DNA from: JAXLXE01 sp046328115
Lineage (GTDB): Bacteria; Chloroflexota; UBA6077; JACCZL01
Length of the DNA: 64,000 bases
Reading direction: 5' to 3'
Assembly (NCBI GenBank): GCA_046328115.1
Contig: JAXLXE010000001.1
Span: 2,294,001-2,358,000 of the forward strand
Shown here: positions 46,482 through 55,745 of the stretch, one piece after another
How the letters are laid out: every line of letters begins with the position of its first letter
Numbering within the stretch: position 1 is the first letter of the stretch
The notes under the pieces: generated by a model
What the model was told of the DNA's origin: nothing
Databases searched by the model: none
What the model saw: the letters and a program-made list of their open reading frames with translations, nothing else
Made by a program: the position numbers and the translations under genes

Positions 46482-46895
46482 ATGAGCGAAGCCAAGGCAT
46501 CCGCAGATCGGGTCAAGGCCATCCTTGACACATCCAGTTGGGAATACACGCTGGATGAGGACGATCCCAACCTGTTCTCGCTCGATTTCGAGACCCGCAA
46601 TCGCGATGCTCTCCGTGTAAGCGTGATCGCCGGCGATGACTGGGTGTACGTCTCCCACATCTTCGGGCGCAACCCCGCGGAGAATCAGGCCGCGATCCAC
46701 CGCCGCTTGCTGGAGATAAACTGGATCCTCAACGGCTGCAAATTCGCCGTGGATGAGGAAGGCGACGTGGTCATCCTCACCGAGCTGCTCGCCGAGGAGC
46801 TAGACGACTCTGAGCTCATCGAGGCGGTGAGCTCCGTCATCAACGCCAGCGAAGACTACACGGTTGAGCTGGGAGACCTGGGCCTCCGCGCCTAG
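46482..46895 (+). CDS. YbjN-domain protein
   Basis: This small 137-residue acidic protein has the YbjN / type III secretion chaperone-like fold signatures (RVKAILDTSSWEYTLDEDDPNLF, NRRLLEINWILNGCKFAVDEEGDV, shown only in part). Such proteins are thought to bind other proteins and have no enzymatic motif. GAGAGGG precedes the ATG. Its stop overlaps the stop of the convergent BNR gene by 4 nt. The function here is unknown. Confidence 0.75.
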   Translation: MSEAKASADRVKAILDTSSWEYTLDEDDPNLFSLDFETRNRDALRVSVIAGDDWVYVSHIFGRNPAENQAAIHRRLLEINWILNGCKFAVDEEGDVVILTELLAEELDDSELIEAVSSVINASEDYTVELGDLGLRA

Positions 46896-48778
46896 CCGCG
46901 CACGCCGTCCACCCGCCGCCAGAGCCCCCCGCCCAGGGCCAGGGCAAACACCTCTCCGCTCGTCGCGTAGTCGGCAGCAGGCGTCACGGATACTGCCGCC
47001 TGGGCATCCATCCCCTCCGACCACGGTTCAAAGGTCTGCCCGCGGTCCCGTGAAAGAAACACGCCCTCGCTCGTCGCCACGAACACGGTGCCGTCTGCTC
47101 GAAACGCAGGTGAAAGCGACATACCGCTGATCACCGCGCCTTCCGTTCCCACCAGCGTTTCCGTCCAGAGCGGACGTCGCTCACCCCGGACCCGCTGCTC
47201 AGCAGACGGGATCGGCCGCATGACCGCGCGCCCGGCCGCCAGGAAGACGGCACCATCGCTCTGGTGCCAGGGTGGCACCGCCACGGACACCGCGCCGCCC
47301 GGCGTGGGCTCCAGCCAGCGCGCCCAGCGACCATTCCCGTCAACGCTACGCCACAACGCACGGCCCCCGTCCGAATCCTGCGTCAGCGCAAACACCGTCC
47401 AGCCGCTCGCGCGCTCCGCCGACGCGGCAACGGCCAGAATCTCGCCGTTCGGCGGCGGCTCCAGATCGTGCCAGGTCTCCCCATCATCGCGCGATACCAC
47501 CAGCCTCCGCCCCTCCAGGCCAGCCAGAATCGCGCCAGACCCACCGTCAGCCACGACCGATAGGGCATCGGCGCCCGCCAGCATCGCACCTGGGAGAGAC
47601 GCCGTCCACGCACCGTCAGCCGATCGATGGGAGAGCTCGCCCCGCATCGCGGCCACCAGAGATCCCGCTCCAGAACGCGAAGGCACGGCGACCAGCGCCG
47701 TCACCCCGTCCCCCCGCGCTCCATCGGTCATCGCCTCCCACGTCCGACCGCCATCGGTAGAGCGCTCGATTCCCTCGTCCAGACTGAGCGAGAACACCGT
47801 TCGATCGATGGCAAATCGTGGCGACAGGACCAGCCGGTCGACGGTCCGCGCGTACAGACCCTGATTGGCCGCCTGCCACGTCCGACCGCCATCGCGCGAC
47901 ACGGCAATTCCACGCGCCACAAGCGATGCGAGGAGCAACCGCTCCGCACCCAGACCCACCCACGCCAGGCTCAGCACAAGCCCGGGCAGCGCCAGGCCAG
48001 CACCCCAGGTCAGTCCAAGATCCGTGGACACGAGCAACTCAGTGTCCGTCGCCGCCATGATGGATGCGCCAGCCGGATCGACCGCCACGGCCAGCACACC
48101 CCGCCCCGCAGTCTCCTGGACCTCGTCCCAGCTTGTACCGCCGTCCTCGCTGATGAGGAGTCCGTCACTCTCCGTACCCGCCAGTACCAGCCCATCCTCC
48201 GCGAATCGGGGTGAAACGGCCAGGCACTGCACCGCCGTCTCATCGAACGGCAGGTCCAGCGCTCGCCATGCTAGGCCGCCATTTCGGGTCCGCGAGAGAC
48301 CGGTCGCCGTGGCGACGAACCCCGTTTGATCGCGAGCAAAATCCGGCGAGAACGCGGTCGCGAGCACTGTCAGGTCCTGCAAGCCCGGATTCACTGACCG
48401 CCACCTTGTCCCGCCGTCATCGGAGCGCAACACGCCGTCCGTTTCCGTACCAGCGAACACAATATTCGCCGCCGGCGCCGCCAGGCACAGCACTCGCGAA
48501 CCCGTCAATGCGTGCCGCCAGATCCGACCCCGATCGACGGACGTGAACACCCCTCCGCGGGCCGCCGCGTACCAGCGGCCGCCGTCACAGGCGAGCGACT
48601 CCACAAACGGTGGGCGCGAGCCGTTTGCCGGGTCGCGCCAGCTCAGGCCCCCGTCATCCGACACGAACGGACCGACGGGCGTACCGGCCAGCACCCGCTG
48701 ACGGCCGGCCTCCGCCACCACAAGCAGCGATGTCACCGTGCCGCCCGGCCTCTGGCTCAGAAGCTCCCAGCCGCTCAC
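46892..48778 (-). CDS. BNR/Asp-box repeat beta-propeller protein (sialidase/Ycf48-like)
   Basis: This 628-residue protein is built of about eleven Asp-box repeats of the S-x-D-x-G-x-x-W type (SDDGGLSW, SVDRGRIW, SDDGGTRW, SEDGGTSW, STDLGLTW, SRDGGRTW, STDGGRTW, SRDDGETW, SRDRGQTF and others), implying one or two beta-propellers. It has no signal peptide and no sialidase catalytic residues that I can recognise. The GTG at 48778 overlaps the TGA of the GroEL-like gene (GTGA), so the two are coupled; a longer ORF to 49033 is a frame overlap. The coupling suggests that the propeller is a partner or client of the chaperonin-like protein. Confidence 0.82.
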   Translation of the reverse strand: MSGWELLSQRPGGTVTSLLVVAEAGRQRVLAGTPVGPFVSDDGGLSWRDPANGSRPPFVESLACDGGRWYAAARGGVFTSVDRGRIWRHALTGSRVLCLAAPAANIVFAGTETDGVLRSDDGGTRWRSVNPGLQDLTVLATAFSPDFARDQTGFVATATGLSRTRNGGLAWRALDLPFDETAVQCLAVSPRFAEDGLVLAGTESDGLLISEDGGTSWDEVQETAGRGVLAVAVDPAGASIMAATDTELLVSTDLGLTWGAGLALPGLVLSLAWVGLGAERLLLASLVARGIAVSRDGGRTWQAANQGLYARTVDRLVLSPRFAIDRTVFSLSLDEGIERSTDGGRTWEAMTDGARGDGVTALVAVPSRSGAGSLVAAMRGELSHRSADGAWTASLPGAMLAGADALSVVADGGSGAILAGLEGRRLVVSRDDGETWHDLEPPPNGEILAVAASAERASGWTVFALTQDSDGGRALWRSVDGNGRWARWLEPTPGGAVSVAVPPWHQSDGAVFLAAGRAVMRPIPSAEQRVRGERRPLWTETLVGTEGAVISGMSLSPAFRADGTVFVATSEGVFLSRDRGQTFEPWSEGMDAQAAVSVTPAADYATSGEVFALALGGGLWRRVDGVRG

Positions 48779-50334
48779 GGCCGCAGCGCCACCCGCACGT
48801 TCCGTCTGTGCACCAGGACCTCCGCCGTCACCGCGGACCGAACGGCGCTCACCGCAGTGGAGACCGCCAGCCGCGTCACGTACGTCGCGTCCACGATGCC
48901 CGACTCCCACGCATCGACCCAGCGTCCGGCTAACACATCGTAAGTGGCGGTCGGTCCCCGCCTCGCTGCCCGTTCGGCAATGCCCCTGGCCTCGTGGCCG
49001 GCGTTCGCGGCGATCGCCCGCATGGGCTCGCACAGCGCTCCCGCCAGCGCCCGCAGGGCGAACGCCTCGTCACGAGCGCACCCCTCAGCCGCCGCTTCCA
49101 GCGAGCCGCGACAGGCCACCAGCGCGGCCCCGCCGCCAGGCACCACGCCGTGCTCCACCGCGGACCGCGCCGCCGTTACAGCCGCCTCCACCCGCACCTT
49201 CGTCTCGGCACGCTCGCTCTCCGTGGGCGCGCCCACCAGGATGCTCGCAGCGGCGCCGTTCAACTTTCCGATGCGCTCCTGCAGCTTTCCGCGCGCATGA
49301 TCCTCGCCGCGGTCGAGAGCCCGGAGCTGCCCTTTCGCCGCCCGAACCCGCTCGCGGATCGCCGCTCTATCACCGTTCGGCCCCACCAGCCCAAAGTGGA
49401 GTCGTGAGGCCCAGGCCTGTCGCGCCGAGCCAAGATCTGCCGCTGTCGCGGACTCCAGCGGGTCTCCCGTCTCGTCACTGAAGCAGCGCCCGCCCGTCAT
49501 TACTGCCAGGTCCGTCAGGATCTCGTGCCGCAAGGGCCCGTAGTGCGGGGCCTTGGCCACGCCCAGGCTCGCGAAATTCCCGCGCTCGCGATTCAGCAGC
49601 AACAGGGACAGCGCCGGATCCTTCACATCCGTCGCGACCACGAACAGCGACCGTACGCCGTGCTCCAGGCAGGACTCCAGCAACGGCACCAACTGGTCAG
49701 GCCGATCGATCGATGTCTCACAGCACAGCACCCTCGGGTGGTCCACCACCTGTGTGGCCTGCCCGCGTTCCAGAAGTGACGGCGAGACATATCCGGAGCT
49801 CCACCGAACCCCCTCGATGTACTCGATCTCCGTCTGGGGACCGTACGCCTCTTCCACCATCACCGCGCCATCCGGTCCCACCGTGTCCACCACCTGGCCG
49901 ATCATCTCCGCCAGACGGTCATCCCTCACGGTCCCAGCGATCACCGCCGCGATCTGCGAAGGCAGATCCACCCGCCGGGTGAGCTCAGTCAGCCGGCCCA
50001 GCGCGATCTCCACCCCGCGATCCAGACCGCGCGCGACGGCCACAGGGTCCCCGCCCGCCGCCACGTAGCGCACCACTCGCTCCATCAGGGACTGGGCGAG
50101 CACCGCTGCCGTGGCCGCGCCGTCTCCCGCTCCCTCGAACGTCCGCCACGCCAGGTGGCGCACGATCATGGCGCCCATGTTCTCGAACGCATCCGGGATC
50201 TGAATCGTTCGCCTTGCGATCGTGGCGCCGCTGTCAAGGATCTCGGAAGGGCGGTTTCCCCACATGGGAGCGATCGCCACCGTCCTCGCCACCGGTCCCA
50301 GCGTCGGGCGGATCAATCGGGCCATCTGGCTCAT
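48775..50334 (-). CDS. Divergent GroEL-like chaperonin paralogue, probably ATPase-deficient
   Basis: This 519-residue protein aligns with GroEL throughout: TLGP (11-14), ENMGAMIVRHLAW (51-63), GAGDGAATAAVLAQ (68-81) and VEHGVVPGGGAALVA. In my hand alignment the hydrolysis residues E. coli Asp52 and Asp398 are Ser and Ala here, and Thr89 and Thr90 are Ala; Asp87 is kept. The GGM-rich tail is absent. No groES lies nearby. Homology continues in frame upstream of the ATG (ILAADEARRKLLAG, to about 50376), but no ATG/GTG/TTG is found there. A CTG at 50421 overlapping the previous TGA is possible, so the true start may lie upstream. Confidence 0.83.
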   Translation of the reverse strand: MSQMARLIRPTLGPVARTVAIAPMWGNRPSEILDSGATIARRTIQIPDAFENMGAMIVRHLAWRTFEGAGDGAATAAVLAQSLMERVVRYVAAGGDPVAVARGLDRGVEIALGRLTELTRRVDLPSQIAAVIAGTVRDDRLAEMIGQVVDTVGPDGAVMVEEAYGPQTEIEYIEGVRWSSGYVSPSLLERGQATQVVDHPRVLCCETSIDRPDQLVPLLESCLEHGVRSLFVVATDVKDPALSLLLLNRERGNFASLGVAKAPHYGPLRHEILTDLAVMTGGRCFSDETGDPLESATAADLGSARQAWASRLHFGLVGPNGDRAAIRERVRAAKGQLRALDRGEDHARGKLQERIGKLNGAAASILVGAPTESERAETKVRVEAAVTAARSAVEHGVVPGGGAALVACRGSLEAAAEGCARDEAFALRALAGALCEPMRAIAANAGHEARGIAERAARRGPTATYDVLAGRWVDAWESGIVDATYVTRLAVSTAVSAVRSAVTAEVLVHRRNVRVALRP

Positions 50335-50417
50335 CCCGGCCAGCAGCTTCCGCCGCGCTTCATCTGCCGCGAGGATGCCCGGATCAGGCCTCGGATCGCC
50401 GGCTCGGTTGGAGTAGC

Positions 50418-51470
50418 TCAGGCGGGTGTCCCCGCCGCCGACAGCTCAGAAACCGCCGGCATCACCCCATCGATGAACCGCCGCATCGAGCCCAAGACCG
50501 TCGCTTGATCCAGCCCGCCAATGTCGAACCAGCAGATGAAGTCCGTCGCGCCAGAGTCACGGTCGCGACGGATCTGCTCCAGGCAACGTTCCGCCGTCCC
50601 GTACGCCAACCGGTCCCACCACTCATCATCGCTGGACTCCTGTTCAGGCACCCAGGGATCGTTCCTGCCGGCCGTGATCCGCTGATCGTTCTTACCAAGG
50701 TGGTCCGCCACCCGCCGCTGCCAGCGCGTCTGCCACACCGCGTCCCGCGCCTCTGACTCCGACGTCGCAACGAACACGTGACGCTGGATCGCGATTCGGA
50801 ACGGCTTCGCCGCGTGGGCCGAGCGCGCCCAGCGCTCGCGAAAGCGCGCGCACCACTGCTCTATCTGCGGCCGGGCACTGGGGCTGCCGGAGAAAAGCGG
50901 GAACGCGCCGTGCGCCGCCGCCCAATCCACGGACGCGTCGCTCTGGCACGCCACCCAGAGCTGCGGGTAGGGCCGCTGCAGTGGTTTGGGAAGCAGCGTG
51001 ACCGGTGTACTGACCAAGAAGTGAGCTCCCTCGTGGGTGAAGTCGTCTTCCGTCCACGCCTTCACCATCAGGTCAAGCTGCTCATTGAACGTATCGCGGC
51101 TGTCCTCGATCCTCAGCCCCAGAGCGTCAAATTCCAGCCGCTGGTACCCGCGCCCCACGCCCACCTCCAGGCGACCGCCGGTGAGGATATCCGTGAGCGC
51201 GATGTCCTCTGCCAGGCGGAGCGGGTGCCAGAACGGCGTCACAATCACGGCCTGACCGAAACGAATCCTTGGCGCGCGAGCCGCCGCGTTGGCGATGAGC
51301 AAAAGGGGATTCACCGAGTAGCCGTAATTACTGAAGTGATGCTCCGCTATCCACGCCGTGTGGAAGCCATGCGCGTCCGCGACTGCTATCTGCTCCAACG
51401 TCTCGGCCATCCGCTGCTCGGGCGGCTGCATGTGCGGTGCACCAATAAGATGAAACGTCCCTAGCCGCAT
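50418..51470 (-). CDS. LLM-class flavin-dependent oxidoreductase (luciferase-like monooxygenase family)
   Basis: This 350-residue TIM-barrel protein uses reduced flavin (FMN or F420). Family features are an N-terminal MRLGTFHLIGAPH, WIAEHHFSNYGY (about 41-52), IRFGQAVIVTPFWHPLRLAED, GGRLEVGVGRGYQ and DSRDTFNEQLDL. The substrate is not predictable. ATG 51470 is preferred over an ORF start at 51521. Its end is close to the GroEL-like reading frame, and a hairpin separates it from the permease gene upstream. Confidence 0.87.
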   Translation of the reverse strand: MRLGTFHLIGAPHMQPPEQRMAETLEQIAVADAHGFHTAWIAEHHFSNYGYSVNPLLLIANAAARAPRIRFGQAVIVTPFWHPLRLAEDIALTDILTGGRLEVGVGRGYQRLEFDALGLRIEDSRDTFNEQLDLMVKAWTEDDFTHEGAHFLVSTPVTLLPKPLQRPYPQLWVACQSDASVDWAAAHGAFPLFSGSPSARPQIEQWCARFRERWARSAHAAKPFRIAIQRHVFVATSESEARDAVWQTRWQRRVADHLGKNDQRITAGRNDPWVPEQESSDDEWWDRLAYGTAERCLEQIRRDRDSGATDFICWFDIGGLDQATVLGSMRRFIDGVMPAVSELSAAGTPA

Positions 51471-51506
51471 AGATCCTTGCCCTTCGCCGTGTCCCGAAAC
51501 GCCGAA

Positions 51507-51540
51507 GGCGGCGCCAAGCATTCAGATGCTCGGCGCCGCC
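51507..51540 (-). terminator. Hairpin after the fused permease gene
   Basis: GGCGGCGCC (51507-51515) pairs with GGCGCCGCC (51532-51540), continued by AGCAT/ATGCT after a 1x1 mismatch. It lies 23 nt beyond the permease stop. No U-tract is seen. Confidence 0.6.
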
Positions 51541-51563
51541 ACGACACGCCAGTGGTTGGTGCG

Positions 51564-53537
51564 CTAGCCCTTCACCGAGCCAGCCGTAAGCCCCGCCACC
51601 ATGAACTTCTGGCCCAGCATGTAAATGATGACCACCGGCACCGCGGTCAGCAAGGATGCCGCCATCAGCTCACCCCACGGCTGCACGTCACCGATGATGA
51701 TCAGGTTGAGACCCACCGGTAGCGTGAGCACCTCTGACTTGGTCAGGAACATGTAGGCGTAAAGGAACTCATTCCAGGCCTGCGTCACCGCGAACATGGC
51801 CACCGCTAGCAGCGCCGGCCGCGTCAACGGCAGGATGATCCGGAAAAACGCCTGGAACCGGTTGCAGCCATCGATCATGGCCGCGTCCTCGAGCTCCTCG
51901 GGGATCGAGCGGTAGTAGCCCATCATCAACCACGTGGCAAACGGCAACACCACGCTGGGGTAGGTCAGCATCAGCGCCGCCTGCGTGTTGATGAGTCCCA
52001 GCCACACCAGAAGCTGATACAGGGGGATGAACATCAGCACGCTGGGCATCAGGTAAGCGATGAGCACTGACGTGCCCAGCACATTAGCCCCACGCCACTT
52101 CAGGCGGACCAGACCGTAGGCCCCAAGGCTCGCCACAGAGACCGAGATCAAGGTGGACACTAGCGACACGATGACGGTGTTGGCGTACCAGTTCACGAAG
52201 GGGATCTCCGTGAACAGCCAGCGGAAATTATCCAGCGTCCAGGGGTTGGGGTAGAACATGTTCGTGATTTGCTGAATCTGCAGCTTCGTCTTGAAGGCCG
52301 TGACGAAGATGAAGTAGAAGGGCAGCAGCTCGAACACCAGCACCACACCCAGCAGGGCGTACATGGCCGTCACCGAGGCGCTCCGCGTGGCCTTGCGTGG
52401 GAATAGCGGCTGGGAGCCCGCCGGCCGCACGGCCCGCGTTGCGCCCATCACGATGCGCTCCACCACGTCATTCACGACCCAGAAAATCACCATTGCACCA
52501 CGCAGCACCATTCGTGCTGGCCAGAGCACCAGCATGGCGAATCGCCACACCGGCCCCTCTTCCTCCGCGGAGTGCGCCACATCCTCGCGCCGCATCATGT
52601 AGCGGCCCAGGAACAGGATCAGGATGAACAAGAGCGGCGCCACTGTCATGGCCACCGCGGTCGCGGCGCCGTAGCGGAACGCCCTGGCGTACTCGTACGC
52701 CAGAATCGTGTACAGACGAGTCGCTCCACCAGGGCCGCCGCCCGTCAAGATGTACGTCAGCGTGAAGCCGTTGAACGTGAAGATGGTGGACAGCAGCGTT
52801 GCCACGATGATCACGTACCGCAGTCCCGGCAGGGTGATGTGTAGAAACTTCCGCCACGCCGTTGCGCCGTCCACAGACGCCGCGTCGTATAGCTCTGTGT
52901 CCACAGCCTTCAGGCCGGCCACCAGCAGGATGATGAAAAACGGCGTACCAGCCCAAATGTTCACAAGCGTGACGGAGGGCAGCGCGGTGCTGGGATCACC
53001 CAGCCAGGGCAGCCCCTTGTTCAGCACGCCCAGCACGTTCACCAGGATGTAGTTCAGCGCGCCGAAGAGCGGGTCCAGCAGGACGCGCCAGGCCAGAGCC
53101 CGCACAACCTCGGGGATGATGTACGGCAACAGGATCAAGCCACCCAGCACAGAACCCCACCGCGGCACGTTGTGAAGGAGCAGCGCCGCGACCATGCCCA
53201 CCCAGAACTTGAAGAACACGGACGCAACCGTGAACGTGATCGTCACCCACACTGCCCGCAAGAAGAAATCATCGCTCAGCAGGTTGGTGTAGTTATCGAA
53301 ACCCACAAATGCGCCGATGCGTATCCCCACGAAGTTGAAGAAGCTCAGGTACATCGCGCGGAAGAACGGGTACCCGATCAACCCGAAGAGCAGCAGCACC
53401 ATCGGCAGGACAAACAGGTACGCCGTGGGCCAGTCTCGGCCAAGAACGCGCTGGGACGTCTTGAACCAGGGTTGCGTCGCGGCCGGAGCCGCCGTGGCCA
53501 GCGAGCCCTGGGATATGACTTTCGTGGGAGCAGCCAC
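51564..53537 (-). CDS. Fused double permease of a sugar-type ABC transporter (MalF-like + MalG-like)
   Basis: This 657-residue protein carries two complete permease domains in one chain. The first (about 38-315) has an EAA loop at about 217-240 (ELYDAASVDGATA followed by ITLPGL). The second (about 388-657) has one at about 548-570 (ELEDAAMIDGCNR followed by IILPLTRP) and ends GLTAGSVKG. A linker of about 70 residues (315-388) contains an extra hydrophobic stretch (VLRGAMVIFWVVNDVV). There is no stop or frameshift at the joint. The usual arrangement is two genes. It follows its binding-protein gene after a strong hairpin; no ATPase is adjacent. Confidence 0.88.
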   Translation of the reverse strand: MAAPTKVISQGSLATAAPAATQPWFKTSQRVLGRDWPTAYLFVLPMVLLLFGLIGYPFFRAMYLSFFNFVGIRIGAFVGFDNYTNLLSDDFFLRAVWVTITFTVASVFFKFWVGMVAALLLHNVPRWGSVLGGLILLPYIIPEVVRALAWRVLLDPLFGALNYILVNVLGVLNKGLPWLGDPSTALPSVTLVNIWAGTPFFIILLVAGLKAVDTELYDAASVDGATAWRKFLHITLPGLRYVIIVATLLSTIFTFNGFTLTYILTGGGPGGATRLYTILAYEYARAFRYGAATAVAMTVAPLLFILILFLGRYMMRREDVAHSAEEEGPVWRFAMLVLWPARMVLRGAMVIFWVVNDVVERIVMGATRAVRPAGSQPLFPRKATRSASVTAMYALLGVVLVFELLPFYFIFVTAFKTKLQIQQITNMFYPNPWTLDNFRWLFTEIPFVNWYANTVIVSLVSTLISVSVASLGAYGLVRLKWRGANVLGTSVLIAYLMPSVLMFIPLYQLLVWLGLINTQAALMLTYPSVVLPFATWLMMGYYRSIPEELEDAAMIDGCNRFQAFFRIILPLTRPALLAVAMFAVTQAWNEFLYAYMFLTKSEVLTLPVGLNLIIIGDVQPWGELMAASLLTAVPVVIIYMLGQKFMVAGLTAGSVKG

Positions 53538-53571
53538 GGGGAAAACCTCCGGTAACTGAGCCTAGCGAACG

Positions 53572-53604
53572 CCGCCGGGCGCAACACGGTGTTGCGCCCG
53601 GCGG
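53572..53604 (-). promoter_or_regulatory. Intercistronic hairpin between binding-protein and fused permease genes
   Basis: A perfect 15-bp stem (begins CCGCCGGGCG at 53572) closes a 3-nt loop CGG. It lies 19 nt after the binding-protein stop (53624) and 34 nt before the permease start. It is the third example of this arrangement in the window. Confidence 0.75.
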
Positions 53605-53623
53605 TGTCGCGGAAGCCTGGGGA

Positions 53624-55156
53624 CTATTCGCCCTTCAGCCCGTACTCCTTGAACACCTTCACCGCGCGGTCATGCGCCGACTTCAGCGCATCCGGGATCG
53701 CCTTGCCGGCCATGATCTCGCCGAACATGTCCGTCCACAGGTTACCCGTGACCAGCGCCGCCACGGCCGAGTTCGGCGGAGCCGGGAACTCGTCACCGGT
53801 GAACGTGGTCTTCGCAAGGACCTGGGCCTGCCACACCGGAGTGACCCGCTTCGCAATCGGGCTCTCCGTGATGACCTTATCGTCCCAGCCCTTCTCGTAC
53901 GCTGGATACGCGTAACCGGTGCTGATCCGGAACACCTCGTTCTGGATGTCCTTGGACAGCATGAACTTGATTAGCGCATCACCGCCGTCACGGTTCTTTG
54001 AACCGGTCAACACGAACCAGCGGTTGCCGTCCACCCCATCCATGGTCCGGCCGGCGGAGCCAGCGCCCTTGGGGGTCGGAATTAGATAGGTATCGTCCGC
54101 AACGGGGTTCTTGTCCAGCACAGCCTTGGCCAGCAACGTGCCGGCGTTGTTGGTGAAGAAGATCTTCCCCGCCAGGTAGGCCTCATTATTGCCCGTGTCG
54201 TTCCACGCGTTCACGCCCGGCGGCAGCATCCGCGACCACTTCGGATCCGTGTACGTCTCCTTGAGGAACGTCAAGCCCGCGATCGCGAGCTCGCGGTACG
54301 GATCCTTGTTGAGCACCACGACCTGGCCAGCCTCGTCAACGAGCTGGGCGCCCCACATCTGGACGAACGTCCGAACGATGGTGTTGCCATCGCCAGAGCG
54401 GTTCGTGGTCATACCCCAGCCCCAGCTTTCCTTGTCCGGCTTAGAGGCCTTGAGCGCCGCCTCCCGGGCAGAGGGAAAGTCCGCGAAGTCCTTCTTGATG
54501 TCCAGGCCCGCTTCCTTCAGCGGCGTCTCACGCACCCACCAGGCGCCAGAGCGGCTGAAGTGGTGCACCGCAAGCACCTTGCCATCCAGCTCGGCGCGGC
54601 GCATCAGACCCGGCGAGACCGCGCCGAAGTCCTTGGAGATGTCCGCCTGCAGCGCCTTCACGTCCTGGACGAGATCCAGGAACTTGAGCTCGGAAGGCTG
54701 CAGCGTGTGGGTCATCGCGTCCGGGGCGTCGCCCGCCTGCACCGACGCGGTCAGCTTCTGCACCACGTTGCCGCCGCCCGCGAACGCCTCGGTGTACGCA
54801 TGCTCGAGCTGATAGCCACCCTGCTCCGCGAACTCGCGGATCTTCTTCTCAATAAACGGGTGGTGCTCCGGGTGGAAGTCCTTCGCCTGGAGCACGGAAA
54901 GCTTGCCGCCCGCCTTCTTCGCCGCCGGCGCCGCGGCAGCTGGCTTGGACTCTGCCGGCTTCGCGGCCTCGGCTGGCTTGGACTCCGCCGGCTTCGCCGC
55001 TTCGGCTGGCTTGGACTCCGCCGGCTTCGCCGGTGCAGCCGGGGCCGCGGACTGGCCGCACGCCGCCGCGATCGGCAGCGACGCCAGCGCCGCGCCCATG
55101 CGCAGCACCACTCGCCGACTCACCGAGCGCCCGACCATCGTTCGCTCTTCACTCAT
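53624..55156 (-). CDS. Extracellular solute-binding protein, family 1 (partner of the fused permease)
   Basis: This 510-residue lipoprotein has a Tat-like SRRVVLRM signal (13-20), lipobox Cys33 (IAAAC) and a linker made of repeated KPAESKPAEAA units (about 40-75) before the binding domain. ATG 55156 has AGGAGG 7 nt upstream; longer starts to 55225 are not supported. The ligand is unknown, probably a carbohydrate. The 329-nt region upstream should hold its promoter. Confidence 0.87.
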   Translation of the reverse strand: MSEERTMVGRSVSRRVVLRMGAALASLPIAAACGQSAAPAAPAKPAESKPAEAAKPAESKPAEAAKPAESKPAAAAPAAKKAGGKLSVLQAKDFHPEHHPFIEKKIREFAEQGGYQLEHAYTEAFAGGGNVVQKLTASVQAGDAPDAMTHTLQPSELKFLDLVQDVKALQADISKDFGAVSPGLMRRAELDGKVLAVHHFSRSGAWWVRETPLKEAGLDIKKDFADFPSAREAALKASKPDKESWGWGMTTNRSGDGNTIVRTFVQMWGAQLVDEAGQVVVLNKDPYRELAIAGLTFLKETYTDPKWSRMLPPGVNAWNDTGNNEAYLAGKIFFTNNAGTLLAKAVLDKNPVADDTYLIPTPKGAGSAGRTMDGVDGNRWFVLTGSKNRDGGDALIKFMLSKDIQNEVFRISTGYAYPAYEKGWDDKVITESPIAKRVTPVWQAQVLAKTTFTGDEFPAPPNSAVAALVTGNLWTDMFGEIMAGKAIPDALKSAHDRAVKVFKEYGLKGE

Positions 55157-55485
55157 CACCGATCCTCCTCGACCAATCGCGGACCGCGAATCCATTTCGC
55201 GCTCCGGCATCGGTTGTCCGAACACCTGGCGTGCCTGCGGCTAACCTCGCCTGGCATCCCCATGGTCGGTTCCACCCCTTGCAATCACCTGCTGCTTGCA
55301 CGCGGATGACCCGCAAACATTGACACTTTTGTTGACACAAAGGCGCCTCAGTGCGATCAACGAATGCGCGACCCCAGACGTTGCCGAGGGAGTGTTCAGC
55401 CGCATTATCCCGGCAGGCCCGAACACTGTCAAGATCTTCCGACGCGATCTGACCACCAGATTCCCACGCCGCGTCAGATACACCC
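55157..55485 (-). other. Upstream region of the binding-protein/fused-permease operon
   Basis: No gene is supported in this stretch. Near 55319-55341 the plus strand reads TTGACAC twice (at about 55320 and 55336), a direct repeat spaced by about 16 nt in an AT-richer patch. It may be a regulator binding site. I could not place a convincing -35/-10 pair for the minus strand. Confidence 0.5.
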
Positions 55486-55728
55486 TCAATCGGGCGAAAT
55501 GAACTTCCTCAGTCCAACCAAGAACAGCAGTCCGGCACCAACGGCCGTCAGCGGCACGATGCACGCAAACGGCGTCAACACCGGCACCATGTCACGGCGG
55601 ATTCCAGGCGGCAGCGGGATCTCCGGCTGGAGCATTCGGCCGAACCACCAGAGCGTTACGACGCCTGCCAGAAGCGACACCGCCAGCGCCATCAGGCCCA
55701 GGCCGACCAGCCGCTCCTTGAGCTGCAT
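55486..55728 (-). CDS. Small membrane protein of unknown function
   Basis: This 80-residue protein has two hydrophobic segments (about 7-28 and 50-72) joined by a Pro-rich loop (QPEIPLPPGIRRD). It lies 17 nt after the glycosyltransferase gene on the same strand, so it is likely co-transcribed. I do not recognise a family. Confidence 0.6.
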   Translation of the reverse strand: MQLKERLVGLGLMALAVSLLAGVVTLWWFGRMLQPEIPLPPGIRRDMVPVLTPFACIVPLTAVGAGLLFLVGLRKFISPD

Positions 55729-55745
55729 CTCTTCCCTCTGGCGAG

